Source of the DNA: Solirubrobacter deserti
GTDB taxonomy: Bacteria > Actinomycetota > Thermoleophilia > Solirubrobacterales > Solirubrobacteraceae
DNA: 64,000 nucleotides
Direction of reading: 5' to 3'
Assembly: GCF_003344625.1 (NCBI RefSeq)
Contig: NZ_QPKJ02000007.1
Location: 248,001-312,000 of the forward strand
A program made the position numbers and the translations under genes. This document shows positions 8,179 through 17,229 of the stretch, piece after piece. The first letter of the stretch is position 1. The number at the start of each line of letters is the position of its first letter. The notes under the pieces were generated by a model. That model was not told the origin of the DNA, searched no databases, and saw only the letters and a list, made by a program, of their open reading frames with translations.

Positions 8179-9344
8179 GCTGCCCGGCGTGTGGCGCCCA
8201 GCAGCTCGAGCACTTTTACGAGAAACGCGGCATCCCGGTCCACAGCGTCCGCCTCGTGAATTCCCGCGAGGAGGCGCTGTCGTTCCCGACCGGCGATCTG
8301 CGGCTCGGGTTCTGCGCGGCGTGCGGATTCATCACGAACACGCTCTACGACGCCGCGCTGCAGGACTACGGCATCGGCAACGAGGCCAGCCAGGGCTTCT
8401 CGCCGACGTTCAACGCGTTCTCGAAGGAGCTCGCCCGGCGCTGGGTGGAGCGTTACGGACTCGAAGGTAAGGGCGTCCTGGAGATCGGCTCCGGCAAGGG
8501 CGAGTTCCTCGTCGACATGATCGAGGCCGGCGCCGGCCACGCCGTCGGCGTGGACCCGGCGCTGCTCGACGAGCGGCTGGACCCGGCGCTCGCCGACCGC
8601 ATCTCGTTCATCAAGGAGCACTACTCCGAGCGTCACGGCGCATTGACGGGCGACGCGGTCGTGTGCCGTCACACGCTCGAGCACATCGGGCCGGTGCTCG
8701 ACTTCGTCAGCATCATCACGCGCTCGCTCGAAGGGCGCCCCGACACGGCCGTGTTGTTCGAGCTGCCCGACGTCGGCCGCGTGCTGCGCGAGTGCGCGTT
8801 CTGGGACATCTACTACGAGCACTGCTCGTACTTCACGCCCGGGTCGCTGGCCCGGCTGTACCGCAAGGCGGGGCTCGACGTGCTCGACCTCGAGCTCGAC
8901 TACGACGATCAATACATCCTCATCGAGGGCCGTCCGGCCACGGGCGCGCCCAACGCGCCGCTGGCGCTGGAGGAGACGCCGGAGGCCGTGGCCGCCGACG
9001 TGGCGGCGTTCGTGCGCGACTTCGAGGCCACGCGCACGGCGTGGCAGGACCGCGTGCGCAGCGCCCGTGCTGACGGCCGCAGGACCGTGCTGTGGGGTGG
9101 CGGCTCCAAGGGCGTCGCGTTCCTCACGACGCTCGGCCTCTCGGCCGAGGTCGACTTCGTCGTGGACGTCAACCCGTTCAAGCAGGACAAGTTCATGGCG
9201 GGCACCGGGCACGAGGTCAGTTCGCCGGAGCGCCTGCGCACCGAGCAGCCGGATCTCGTCGTGGCCATGAACCCCATCTACCTGGAGGAGATCGGCGCCG
9301 ACCTCCACCGCTTCGGTGTGAACGCGGAGCTCGTCGCCGTCTAA
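8175..9344 (+). CDS. Class I SAM methyltransferase, sugar C-methyltransferase family (paralogue 2)
   Basis: This 389-residue protein has the same architecture as the gene at 2812: zinc residues CPAC at 3-6 and CAACGF, SAM motif VLEIGSGKGEF near residue 101, then CRHTLEHIGP. The YYEHCSYF segment keeps the Glu-His pair lost in paralogue 1. The C-terminal part has VLWGGGSKGVAFL and VDVNPFKQDK. The GTG start overlaps the previous stop (GTGA), so it is translationally coupled to the TylCIII-like gene. Two or three C-methyltransferases in one run suggest a multiply branched sugar or successive methylations. It ends the run; a 206-base gap follows. Confidence 0.85.
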   Translation: MSCPACGAQQLEHFYEKRGIPVHSVRLVNSREEALSFPTGDLRLGFCAACGFITNTLYDAALQDYGIGNEASQGFSPTFNAFSKELARRWVERYGLEGKGVLEIGSGKGEFLVDMIEAGAGHAVGVDPALLDERLDPALADRISFIKEHYSERHGALTGDAVVCRHTLEHIGPVLDFVSIITRSLEGRPDTAVLFELPDVGRVLRECAFWDIYYEHCSYFTPGSLARLYRKAGLDVLDLELDYDDQYILIEGRPATGAPNAPLALEETPEAVAADVAAFVRDFEATRTAWQDRVRSARADGRRTVLWGGGSKGVAFLTTLGLSAEVDFVVDVNPFKQDKFMAGTGHEVSSPERLRTEQPDLVVAMNPIYLEEIGADLHRFGVNAELVAV

Positions 9345-9550
9345 AGGCTCGGACCTTTCGACGCGCCCGTTCTGTATATTCGCCTCGCACAGGGGTCAGC
9401 GTGAAGACGTTGCTGCCCTCTGGGCGAGAGTGAATTGAGTCTGCGTTTGGTCAACGCAGCAGAACGCGTTCGCGCACGGTCAGCGCGGATACTCCAGACG
9501 AATGACGTGCCCAGGCATGGGGGCCGCGGCGCGCGAGATGAGAGGTCAGC
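9345..9550. other. Intergenic region with a 7-bp inverted repeat, upstream of the surface protein gene
   Basis: There is no gene here. CTGCGTT (9441-9447) and AACGCAG (9453-9459) form a perfect dyad with a five-base spacer, a plausible regulator site. A weak AAAGG/CCTTT dyad follows the methyltransferase stop. An AGAGG ribosome site at 9541 serves the TTG at 9551. No clear -10/-35 pair was found. Confidence 0.4.
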
Positions 9551-12500
9551 TTGTCGGGGGGAAGGGTCCCAGGCACCTCGCGTGCCGTGCTGGTCGTCCT
9601 GGTGGGTGCGCTGTTCGCGTTCGCTCACGCATCCGTGGCGACCGCCGCTCCTGCGGCGCCGTCGGTGAAGTCGCCCACGAGCTACTCCTGGAGCAACAGC
9701 TCCTCGCTCACCGTCTCGGGTACGGCTGCTGCCGGCTCCACGGTCGACGTGCTGGTCGACTCCGTCTCGCGCGGTACGACGACCGCCACGAGCTCCGGCA
9801 CCTGGACGCGCACGATCACGGTGCCGGACGGTGACCGGCTCTTGACCGCGACCGCGTCCGACGCCACGGGCAAGTCGCCCGCGTCGAGCATCGTCGTCGT
9901 CCGCATCGACACGACGGCGCCGGCGGCGCCGGTCATCACCAGCCCGGCGGAAGGCGCCGGCGTCGGGACGAGGATGACCCTGTCGGGCACCGCCGAGAGC
10001 GGGACGACGGTCGAGTTGTTCGAGAACGGCCAGCCCCGCGGCACGGTCGCGGCCTCGAGCGGGACGTGGAGCCGTGAGTTCACCGGCCTCAAGGACGGCG
10101 CGCGCGTGAACTTCACGGCCCGCACGACCGACTTCGCCCGCAACGTCTCCGCCCTGTCCGCCGTGCGTTCCGTGGTCGTCGGCGGCGGGCCCACGCCCCA
10201 GCCGCCTGCCGCGCCCGTGATCACGGCGCCGGTGGACGGCGGCTGGAGCCGCCTGTCCACGGTCGCGCTCTCGGGCACGGCCGTCGCCGGCGCGACCGTG
10301 ACCGTGCGCGAGGGCAGCGTGACGCGCGGCACGGCGACGGCGTCGCTCACCGGGACGTGGTCGCTGATGCTGGCGGGCGTCACCGACGGCCTCCACAGCT
10401 ACACCGCCACGGCGACGACGGCGGCCGGGACCTCGGCGCCGTCAAGCGCGCGCTCGGTGCGCGTGGACACGATCGCGCCCTCGCCCGCGACGCTGACCGC
10501 TCCGGAGAACAACCGCCTGCAGAACAGCTCGAGCGTCACCGTGACGGGCACGGCGGAGCCGAACGCGACGATCACGGTCTTTGACGGCCCGACGGCGCGC
10601 GCCACGACGGTTTCGTCCTCGGGCGGTGCGTTCTCCACCAGCGTGACCGGGCTCGCCGACGGCTCGCACGCTCTGACGGTCACCGTCGCCGACGCGGCCG
10701 GCAACACGTCGGCCGCCTCGGCCGCGCGCACGGTGCGCGTCGACGTCCGCGCGCCCGTCGTCTCGATCACGTCCGGCCCGGGCGGCGAGGCCGGCGCGGC
10801 GACGTTCGGCTTCGACGCCGACGAGGCCGGTGTGGCCTTCAGCTGCACGCTCAACGGCACGTACACGGCGTGCTCGAGCCCGCAGCGCTACAGCGGCCTG
10901 GGCGCCGGCGAGTACACGTTCCGGGTGCGGGCGACCGACCCGGCGGGCAACGTCGCGAGCCCCGCGCAGCGGACGTTCACGATCGCCGCTCCGACGCCGA
11001 CGCCCACGGTGACGGTCACCGCGACGGCCACCGCCACGGAGACGGCGACGGCCACCGCGACGGCGACCGCCGCACCCGACACGCGGGCGCCCTCGGTCCC
11101 GACGGGCATGGCGTGGAACGGCGTCACGCAGACCTCGGTCGGCCTGCGCTGGAACGCCGCGACCGACGACCGTGCGGTCGTCGGCTACCGGCTCTACCGC
11201 AACGGCACCGCGGTCGGCACGACGACCTCGCTCTCGTACACGTTCTCCGGCCTCGCCTGCAACACGAGCTACACGTTCGCGCTCGAGGCCTACGACGCCG
11301 CGGGCAACGCGTCCAACCGGGCCGAGGCCACGGGCACGACGACGACGTCGGCCTGCCCGACCCCGACGCCCACCGCCACGGCGCCGCCGGACACGCAGGC
11401 GCCGTCGGTGCCGCAGGGCATGGCCTGGGACGGCGTGGGTCAGACGTCGGTCGGCCTGAAGTGGAGCGCGGCGAGCGACAACGTCGGCGTCGCGGGCTAC
11501 CGCCTGTACCGCAACGGCACCCTCGTCGGGACGACGACGGCGCTGTCGTACACGTTCTCCGGGTTGAGTTGCGCGACGTCGTACACCTTCGCTCTGGAGG
11601 CGTATGACGCGGCGGGTAACGCGTCCAACCGCGCGGAGGCCGCGGGCACCGCGTCGACCGCGGCGTGCGTGACGCCGACGCCCACGGTCACCGTCACGCC
11701 CACGGTCACCGTCACGCCGACCGTCACGGTCACGCCGACCGTCACGGTCACGCCGACCGTCACGGTCACGCCCACGGTCACCGTGACCCCGACGGTGACG
11801 GTGACGCCGACCGTGACCCCCGAGGATCCACGAGTGGCCCACTTTTGGGTCGACCCCAACGGCGGCTCGTGCACTCGTCAGGCTTCGCCCGCCGCCTACA
11901 ACGACGCCGCCGCGTGCGGCTCGCTGGACGCGGCCAACGACGTCTGCCGCGCCGGGGACACGGTGTTGATCAAGGGCGGGACCTACGGTGGTCAGACCGT
12001 CACGGGCGGCAACTCACGCACCAGCGACTGCATCATGCGCGTGGCTGGCGGCGAGGCCGCCCGGCTCAACGGCAACCTTCAGTTCCAAAGCGCGTCACGC
12101 GTGACCGTCGACGGTGGCGGTGCGCGCAATGGTGTCGGCGCCCGGTTGGTGACCACGACGATTCCGGGTAGTGGCTCTGAGCGCAATCAGTACGGTGCCT
12201 ACGCTTCGGGTGGTTCGAAGTTTGTGACGTTGCAGGGTGCTGATTTCGGTGGTTGGCAGATTGACAACAGCAACAATGTGACGTATCGCAACAATGACAT
12301 CGGTCCGTGTGACACGATCGATAGCGATGGTGGCGGTGGGAATTGCGATAACGGGTCGATTGAGTACTGCGAGGCGGGGTTTGCGCATTGCACGCAGTAC
12401 AACGAGGGGCATGTGGTCGAGGGCAATTTGGTGCACGATTTCGGTGCTGATGACTCGTTTTTTGGTGGCGGGGGGTCGAATGATCCGCATTGGGAGTGCA

Positions 12501-13165
12501 TGTATGTCTCGTATCCGCGGAATCTGACGATTCGTGGGAACACGTTCGTCAATTGCGCGAACGGCGGGAACATCTTCTTTACGTATTCCAACGCGGGCGG
12601 CGGCTTTACGGCTGATTACGGGTATACGGGGTTGACGATCGAGAACAACGTGTTCACCAAGACGTGCAACAACTCGTCGGCGCCGTGTGGTGGGCGGCTG
12701 GATTTCGCGTTCGGTATTTCCGGCCACTGCAACATCTACGGCGGAACGGACCTGAGCAATGTCGTTATCCGGAACAACTCGTTCTTGGGCGGGTCGGGCT
12801 TTGACATCAGCGGCGGCTGCACGCAGGGCAACCCGGGCGTGACCCTGAGCGGCAACGTCCGCCTCGGCATCAACGTCCGATCAGCGTGCGGATCAGGTGG
12901 TGCGTGGGCAGCGCTCCCTGCCTCGAGCTGGGAGCTGTTCTACGGCGGCTCGGTGGTCTGCGGCACGAACGCGCTGACGCTCGGGACCACGATCACCGCG
13001 CTCGATGCCCGCGTCGTGTCCAATAGCAACACCACGCCCGACGCACACCTCGTCGGCGCAACCAGTCCGCTCGACGGCTACGTCAAGGCCGCGTGCCCTG
13101 AAGCGGACATCGACGGCCAGTCCCGCCCGTCAACAGGCTGCGACGCGGGCGCCGACGAGCGTTGA
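9551..13165 (+). CDS. Large secreted multidomain protein: Ig-like, FN3, Thr-rich stalk, beta-helix
   Basis: The 1204-residue exported protein begins with a signal peptide (hydrophobic VLVVLVGALFAFAHAS, cleavage near ATAAP, residue ~33). About five bacterial Ig-like repeats follow (each ~90 residues, with TVSGTA-type strands and D-T-x-A-P linkers), then an Ala/Thr-rich linker and two nearly identical fibronectin type III modules. A stalk of TVTVTP hexapeptides spans residues ~706-756, and a right-handed beta-helix-like C-terminus runs from ~760. No LPxTG anchor or membrane tail is visible. The TTG start has AGAGG five bases upstream. It probably binds or modifies extracellular polysaccharide, inferred from the beta-helix and the neighbouring glycan genes. 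Within the beta-helix, about 12.12-12.75 kb, codons shift to T/A-ending forms unlike the rest of the gene. Confidence 0.82.
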   Translation: MSGGRVPGTSRAVLVVLVGALFAFAHASVATAAPAAPSVKSPTSYSWSNSSSLTVSGTAAAGSTVDVLVDSVSRGTTTATSSGTWTRTITVPDGDRLLTATASDATGKSPASSIVVVRIDTTAPAAPVITSPAEGAGVGTRMTLSGTAESGTTVELFENGQPRGTVAASSGTWSREFTGLKDGARVNFTARTTDFARNVSALSAVRSVVVGGGPTPQPPAAPVITAPVDGGWSRLSTVALSGTAVAGATVTVREGSVTRGTATASLTGTWSLMLAGVTDGLHSYTATATTAAGTSAPSSARSVRVDTIAPSPATLTAPENNRLQNSSSVTVTGTAEPNATITVFDGPTARATTVSSSGGAFSTSVTGLADGSHALTVTVADAAGNTSAASAARTVRVDVRAPVVSITSGPGGEAGAATFGFDADEAGVAFSCTLNGTYTACSSPQRYSGLGAGEYTFRVRATDPAGNVASPAQRTFTIAAPTPTPTVTVTATATATETATATATATAAPDTRAPSVPTGMAWNGVTQTSVGLRWNAATDDRAVVGYRLYRNGTAVGTTTSLSYTFSGLACNTSYTFALEAYDAAGNASNRAEATGTTTTSACPTPTPTATAPPDTQAPSVPQGMAWDGVGQTSVGLKWSAASDNVGVAGYRLYRNGTLVGTTTALSYTFSGLSCATSYTFALEAYDAAGNASNRAEAAGTASTAACVTPTPTVTVTPTVTVTPTVTVTPTVTVTPTVTVTPTVTVTPTVTVTPTVTPEDPRVAHFWVDPNGGSCTRQASPAAYNDAAACGSLDAANDVCRAGDTVLIKGGTYGGQTVTGGNSRTSDCIMRVAGGEAARLNGNLQFQSASRVTVDGGGARNGVGARLVTTTIPGSGSERNQYGAYASGGSKFVTLQGADFGGWQIDNSNNVTYRNNDIGPCDTIDSDGGGGNCDNGSIEYCEAGFAHCTQYNEGHVVEGNLVHDFGADDSFFGGGGSNDPHWECMYVSYPRNLTIRGNTFVNCANGGNIFFTYSNAGGGFTADYGYTGLTIENNVFTKTCNNSSAPCGGRLDFAFGISGHCNIYGGTDLSNVVIRNNSFLGGSGFDISGGCTQGNPGVTLSGNVRLGINVRSACGSGGAWAALPASSWELFYGGSVVCGTNALTLGTTITALDARVVSNSNTTPDAHLVGATSPLDGYVKAACPEADIDGQSRPSTGCDAGADER
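11672..11820 (+). repeat. 18-bp in-frame tandem repeat encoding TVTVTP
   Basis: About eight imperfect 18-base units encode repeated Thr-Val-Thr-Val-Thr-Pro. Units differ mainly by synonymous changes (for example ACGGTC versus ACCGTC), so the peptide is better conserved than the DNA. It forms a rigid extended stalk between the FN3 modules and the beta-helix. Copy number may vary between strains. Confidence 0.85.
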
Positions 13166-13170
13166 AACCG

Positions 13171-13205
13171 ACGCCTCGCGCCGGGTGGGGTCCGGCGCGA
13201 GGCGT
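13171..13205. terminator. Bidirectional terminator hairpin (14-bp perfect stem)
   Basis: ACGCCTCGCGCCGG at 13171-13184 pairs perfectly with 13192-13205 across a seven-base loop. It lies between two convergent genes, six bases after the surface-protein stop and 14 bases from the end of the minus-strand gene. There is no U-tract, as is usual for GC-rich actinobacterial terminators. Confidence 0.85.
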
Positions 13206-13218
13206 TCAGCGGCGGTCG

Positions 13219-14415
13219 CTAGCGGCGGCACCAGTCGTTGCGCCAGGCCAAGAACTTGATCAGCTCGACAAGGGTCTTCGGGTTGCGGCACGTGTCGGCC
13301 GGCGGCGCGCAGTCCCTCCGGTGCCAGTAGAAGCCGAACGTCGTCTTCTTGACGGTGCAACCGTCGCCGTCGCCTGTATTGCAGTCTGGGCCGCCGAAGT
13401 ACTTAAGGAACTTATCAGCGTACGCCTGCCCGAACTTCTGGGCAAGGTAGGTCTTCCACCAGTTCACCCACGCCTGGTACTTGGCGTTGTCGGCACCGGG
13501 CACGCACGGCTGTTCGGTGGGAGGCGTCTGTCCGCCTTCGATGCTGAGCGTCGCGGCGGTCCACGTCAGAGAGCCGGGGGTGTCGCCTCCCTCGGAGACC
13601 AGCTCGATCGTCACCGATGTTGCGTTCGGTGGAACGGTGATCGGCAGGTTCGCGGTGTCGAGCTGCCAGCCCTCGTTGGACTGCAGTTGATTCACGATCG
13701 AGAATGTCTCGCCCGTGTTGAACGTGCCCTTGACCACGTTGCCGTAGACGCCGGTCGAGGCCGGCCCGTAGGCGCTCCCGACGAGAAGGCCCAGCGAGCC
13801 GGCGCGCGCGGTTGTCGAGCCCGCGAAGTTGAACGTCTGCGGCACCGTCTTTTTGAAGTCGCCGCTGAACCCCTCATAGGCGAGGTCGTTGCCGTCACGC
13901 AGCCCAGCGAACTTGGACGTCCCGGGGACGTCGTAGATCACGACGAGCGCCGCGCCTTCGTTGCCGCTCGGCGGCAACGACGTGGACCGGAAGTGCATGT
14001 CGGAGACCGTGACCGTGTTGGTGCCGGCGGCGACCAACGCGAGGTTGGTCACGTCGGCGCGGTAGGTCCAGAACACCTCGCCCTGATAGAAGGTCGACGG
14101 GCCGCCGATGAGCGACCCGGTGACGCTCTTGTTGTTGAACGAGATCTGGGAGTCCGGCTGATTCTCATACCAGGCGTGACCGTGCCAGTAGGCAAGCACC
14201 TGTTTGATCGTCGCGTTCGCCGGCACGTCGAACGTGAATGAGACCGGCGTGCCGGGGAAGTCCTTGGTCCCGACGCCAGCGACGAGCGATGCCGACCCGG
14301 TCGCGATCGGGATGCTGGGCACCCCGAGCGTCTCGGTTCCATCCGCGTGAGCAAGCGGCGCTGCCAATAGCGACGCTACGGCCACGGCCACGATCCATCC
14401 GACCGTCTTCCTCAT
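13219..14415 (-). CDS. Secreted protein of unknown function with Cys/Trp-rich C-terminus
   Basis: This 398-residue protein has a clear signal peptide (MRKTVGWIVAVAVASLL, cleavage after AHA near residue 24). The body (residues ~30-300) is beta-rich, with an early YWHGHAWYE segment and VTVSDMHFRS, and resembles DUF3344-like surface proteins, but I cannot assign it firmly. The last ~90 residues are different: rich in Trp, Lys and Cys (NWWKTY, CTVKKTT, YWHRRDC, DTCRNPK, NDWCRR), with six Cys that could form disulfides. A GGAGGG ribosome site precedes the ATG. It converges on the beta-helix protein gene and follows the phosphotransferase gene after a 97-base gap in which I see no gene. Confidence 0.72.
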   Translation of the reverse strand: MRKTVGWIVAVAVASLLAAPLAHADGTETLGVPSIPIATGSASLVAGVGTKDFPGTPVSFTFDVPANATIKQVLAYWHGHAWYENQPDSQISFNNKSVTGSLIGGPSTFYQGEVFWTYRADVTNLALVAAGTNTVTVSDMHFRSTSLPPSGNEGAALVVIYDVPGTSKFAGLRDGNDLAYEGFSGDFKKTVPQTFNFAGSTTARAGSLGLLVGSAYGPASTGVYGNVVKGTFNTGETFSIVNQLQSNEGWQLDTANLPITVPPNATSVTIELVSEGGDTPGSLTWTAATLSIEGGQTPPTEQPCVPGADNAKYQAWVNWWKTYLAQKFGQAYADKFLKYFGGPDCNTGDGDGCTVKKTTFGFYWHRRDCAPPADTCRNPKTLVELIKFLAWRNDWCRR

Positions 14416-14512
14416 TCGAGCTTCCCTCCGTAGGAGCTGTGCTTACGCCTCCGAGTATCTGGAACTGGCGCGCTCGCGAAAACTGGCCGAACGTCGCGGA
14501 TTCAGCGAACTC

Positions 14513-16030
14513 TCATGCAGTTCCGCGGCGGCGCAGCAGCTGCACCGGCGTGCGGATCAGCAGACGCAGATCGAGCGTGAGTGACCACCCACGCGCGTAC
14601 GCGACGTCCAGGTCGAGTGCCTCGCGGAACGTCGCGTGCGCCCGAGCGGTGACTTGCCACAGGCCTGTGATACCTGCAGGGACGAGGAAGCGCTCGAAAT
14701 GATGGACCTCAAAACTCTCGGTTTCGTACGCCAAGCACGGGCGCGGACCCACGAGCGACATGTCGCCGCGGAGCACGTTGATCAGCTGCGGGAGCTCGTC
14801 GAGGCTTGTCTTGCGAAGCCAGTGACCGCTGCGCGTGATCGCGTGCTGGCGCTCGAGCTTGTAGAGGCCGTTGCCCTCGGGCGCGGCGTTGGTGTCCATG
14901 GTTGCCTTGATGTACGCACGGTGCTCGCTGTCGTCGGTGTCGACGAACATCGTGCGGAACTTGAGGGTCGTGAACTCCTTCATGTCCAGCCCGATGCGGG
15001 TCTGCCGGAAGAAGACGGGGCCTGGCGAGTCCCGGTGCACCCGCCACGCGATGAAAGCGAACAGCGGTGCGGTGGCGATCAGGCCGGCGAGCGATCCGGC
15101 TATGTCGATCGTCCGCTTGACGAAGCGCGAGGACCGCGTCAGGCGCACCGGCGGCAGACCGATGAGGGGAAGGCCCTCAACGGTGTGCACGCTGACGCGC
15201 GGACCCACGATGTCGAACAACCGCGGTACGAGATCAATCTGCACGCCCATATCGCGCACGGCACGGACCAGTTGCAGCGTCTCGTCGTGAGGGGCGTTCG
15301 AGAACGCGATCAGGACGCGTTCGATGCCGTAGGCACGCACGATCTCCGGCAGCAACTCCGGCGGGCCGAGGATGGTGACATCGTCGAGCTCGACGCGGCG
15401 CTCCTTGGGCGCGTCGTCGACGAAGCCGACCAGGTTGATGCCGTATTCCGGATGCTGCTTGAGCTTGCGGCCGATCAGCTGGCCGACGTCACCGGCGCCA
15501 ACGATCAGCGTGTTCTGCATGTAGGCGCTGGACTTGCGACACAGCGAGCGCGCGACCACGCGACCAGTCGTCACGAGCGCAATCGAGAGCAGCCAAAACA
15601 GGACCATGCGCGCCGGACTCGGCGTCGTGACGCCGGTCACCCACGTGGCCGCGTAGAAGGTCCAAACGCCGATCGTTACGAGATTGAGGACGCCGGCGAG
15701 CTCGTCGACGGTGGAATGCTCGGTCCGCTCCTCGTCCTGGTCATAGAGCCCGGAGAGCTTGCCCGCCGTCACCCACACTGGAAGTGTGCCGAGCAAGAGC
15801 AGCAGCTCGGTCGCCGAGCGCAGCTGGCCATGCCGGCCCAGCACCGCGAGCGCGATCACAAACGCCGCCGTGAGCCCGACGACGTCGGCGGCGACGAGCG
15901 CCCTGCGGACGAGCCAGCCACGGCTCTGCGGCCGTCTGAACAGCCTGCGCGGCTCGTCGAGCGCCGCCGTTGCCGTCATCAACTCGGCGGCATCCGGGCC
16001 GAACAGGCCAGGCTCGTCCAGAGCGCTCAC
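14513..16030 (-). CDS. Polyprenyl-phosphate hexose-1-phosphate transferase (WbaP-type)
   Basis: A 505-residue membrane enzyme that would transfer a sugar 1-phosphate from a nucleotide sugar to undecaprenyl phosphate, the first membrane step of exopolysaccharide assembly. Four hydrophobic segments lie within residues ~45-160. A Rossmann-like CoA-binding region (LIVGAGDVGQLIGRKL) follows, then another membrane/re-entrant segment near 310-330 and the catalytic C-terminus. Catalytic-domain motifs visible are TLKFRTM, SLDELPQL, GDMSLVGPRP and GITGLWQV. The length and layout fit the exopolysaccharide polyprenyl glycosylphosphotransferase family. The GTG start lies five bases after the aminotransferase stop, so it is the last gene of the operon that starts at 19995. 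Confidence 0.92.
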   Translation of the reverse strand: MSALDEPGLFGPDAAELMTATAALDEPRRLFRRPQSRGWLVRRALVAADVVGLTAAFVIALAVLGRHGQLRSATELLLLLGTLPVWVTAGKLSGLYDQDEERTEHSTVDELAGVLNLVTIGVWTFYAATWVTGVTTPSPARMVLFWLLSIALVTTGRVVARSLCRKSSAYMQNTLIVGAGDVGQLIGRKLKQHPEYGINLVGFVDDAPKERRVELDDVTILGPPELLPEIVRAYGIERVLIAFSNAPHDETLQLVRAVRDMGVQIDLVPRLFDIVGPRVSVHTVEGLPLIGLPPVRLTRSSRFVKRTIDIAGSLAGLIATAPLFAFIAWRVHRDSPGPVFFRQTRIGLDMKEFTTLKFRTMFVDTDDSEHRAYIKATMDTNAAPEGNGLYKLERQHAITRSGHWLRKTSLDELPQLINVLRGDMSLVGPRPCLAYETESFEVHHFERFLVPAGITGLWQVTARAHATFREALDLDVAYARGWSLTLDLRLLIRTPVQLLRRRGTA

Positions 16031-16035
16031 GTGGA

Positions 16036-17169
16036 TCAGGCCGCCTCGTCCAGCGCCTGGAAGTCGTGCACGACCTCGGCGACGCGCTCAATCACGTGAT
16101 CTTCCATGGTCGGCCACATCGGGAGCGTGCACGACTGCTTGGCCAGCCGCTCGGCGACCGGAAGTGAGCCCGGTCCCTCGCCTTGCGCGGCGTAGGCCTG
16201 CGTCAGATGGATCGGCACCGGATAGTGGATGGCGCTCGCAACGCCATGTGCCGCGAGGTGCTCACGCAACGCGTCGCGGGCCGGCGTGGTGACGACGTAC
16301 TGGTGGAAGACGTGATCCCCGCCGTCTGTGGCCGGAGCCGGCGTGCGCACCGGCCCGCCGCTGAGCGCCTTCGTCAAGGCCGCCGCGGCGCGCCGGCGAC
16401 CGGCGTTGGCTGCCTCGAGGCGAGGCAGTTTGACGCGCAGCACCGCGGCCTGGATGGCGTCCAGACGCGCCGTCGTGCCCGGCATCCGGTGGTGATATCG
16501 CGGGCGCTCCCCGTGTGAACGCAGCAGACGCACGGTGTCGGCGATCTGCTCGTCGTTGGTCACCATCGCCCCAGCGTCACCCCAGGCGCCGAGATTCTTC
16601 GCCGGGTAGAAGGAGAACGCGGCCGCGTGGCCGATCGAGCCCGCTCGGCGCTCGCCCAAGAACGCGCCGTGGGCCTGGCAAGCGTCCTCGACCACGAACA
16701 GGCCGGCGGCGCGCGCGACCTCGACGATCGGGTCCAGGTCGAGGGTGCGCCCATACAGGTGGACGGGCATGACACAGCGGGTGTTCGGGCCGATGGCCGC
16801 TGCGAGGTGCGCCGCCGTCATCAGCGCCGTGTCCGGATCGACATCGACGAACCGAGGCTGTGCCCCGACGAGCGTGACTGCCTCGGCTGTAGCGATGAAC
16901 GAATTCGCCGGGACGATGACCTCATCTCCGGGACCGACGCCGAGCGCGCGCAACGCCAGGGCCAGCGCCTCAGTGCCCGAAGACAACCCGACGGCGTGAG
17001 CGGTTCCGCAGTAATCGGCGAACTCGCGATCGAAGGCGTCGACCTCTGGGCCGCCGATGAAGGCCGAGCGGGAAGCCAGATCGCCGACGACCGCCAGAAG
17101 CTCCTCGGTCAGCGCGGGATCCGCATTGTCGAGACGGGTGAGCGGGATTTCAGTGTGCGTGGAAGTCAT
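16036..17169 (-). CDS. DegT/DnrJ/EryC1/StrS sugar aminotransferase (WbpE-like)
   Basis: This 377-residue PLP enzyme transaminates a keto-sugar nucleotide. The Schiff-base Lys is in FSFYPAKNLGAWGD near residue 190, preceded by VVEDACQAHGA with the Asp that contacts the PLP ring. GLSSGTEALALAL binds the cofactor phosphate. With UDP-GlcNAc dehydrogenase and a WbpD-like acetyltransferase in the same operon, the likely role is to install the 3-amino group of a UDP-2-acetamido-3-amino uronate. That assignment is by analogy to the Pseudomonas Wbp pathway. The oxidoreductase WbpB of that pathway is not in the window. Confidence 0.9.
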   Translation of the reverse strand: MTSTHTEIPLTRLDNADPALTEELLAVVGDLASRSAFIGGPEVDAFDREFADYCGTAHAVGLSSGTEALALALRALGVGPGDEVIVPANSFIATAEAVTLVGAQPRFVDVDPDTALMTAAHLAAAIGPNTRCVMPVHLYGRTLDLDPIVEVARAAGLFVVEDACQAHGAFLGERRAGSIGHAAAFSFYPAKNLGAWGDAGAMVTNDEQIADTVRLLRSHGERPRYHHRMPGTTARLDAIQAAVLRVKLPRLEAANAGRRRAAAALTKALSGGPVRTPAPATDGGDHVFHQYVVTTPARDALREHLAAHGVASAIHYPVPIHLTQAYAAQGEGPGSLPVAERLAKQSCTLPMWPTMEDHVIERVAEVVHDFQALDEAA

Positions 17170-17229
17170 GGTCTTAGAGCCGCAAGTGTCCCCGTCGGCC
17201 CGGGCGGGTGCGTACTACGAATGGGTAGA

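Noticed and set aside
9344..9359. AAAGG...CCTTT dyad after the last C-methyltransferase as a terminator
   Set aside because: The stem is only five AT-containing pairs with no T-run; too weak to call.
11672..11820. Regular short repeats resembling a CRISPR array
   Set aside because: The 18-bp units are contiguous, in frame, without spacers, and encode TVTVTP; this is a protein stalk.
14470..14490. Partial third copy of the 1717/3968 repeated element (ACTGGCCGAACG)
   Set aside because: Only about 12 bases match and the dyad block is absent; it also points against the adjacent gene.
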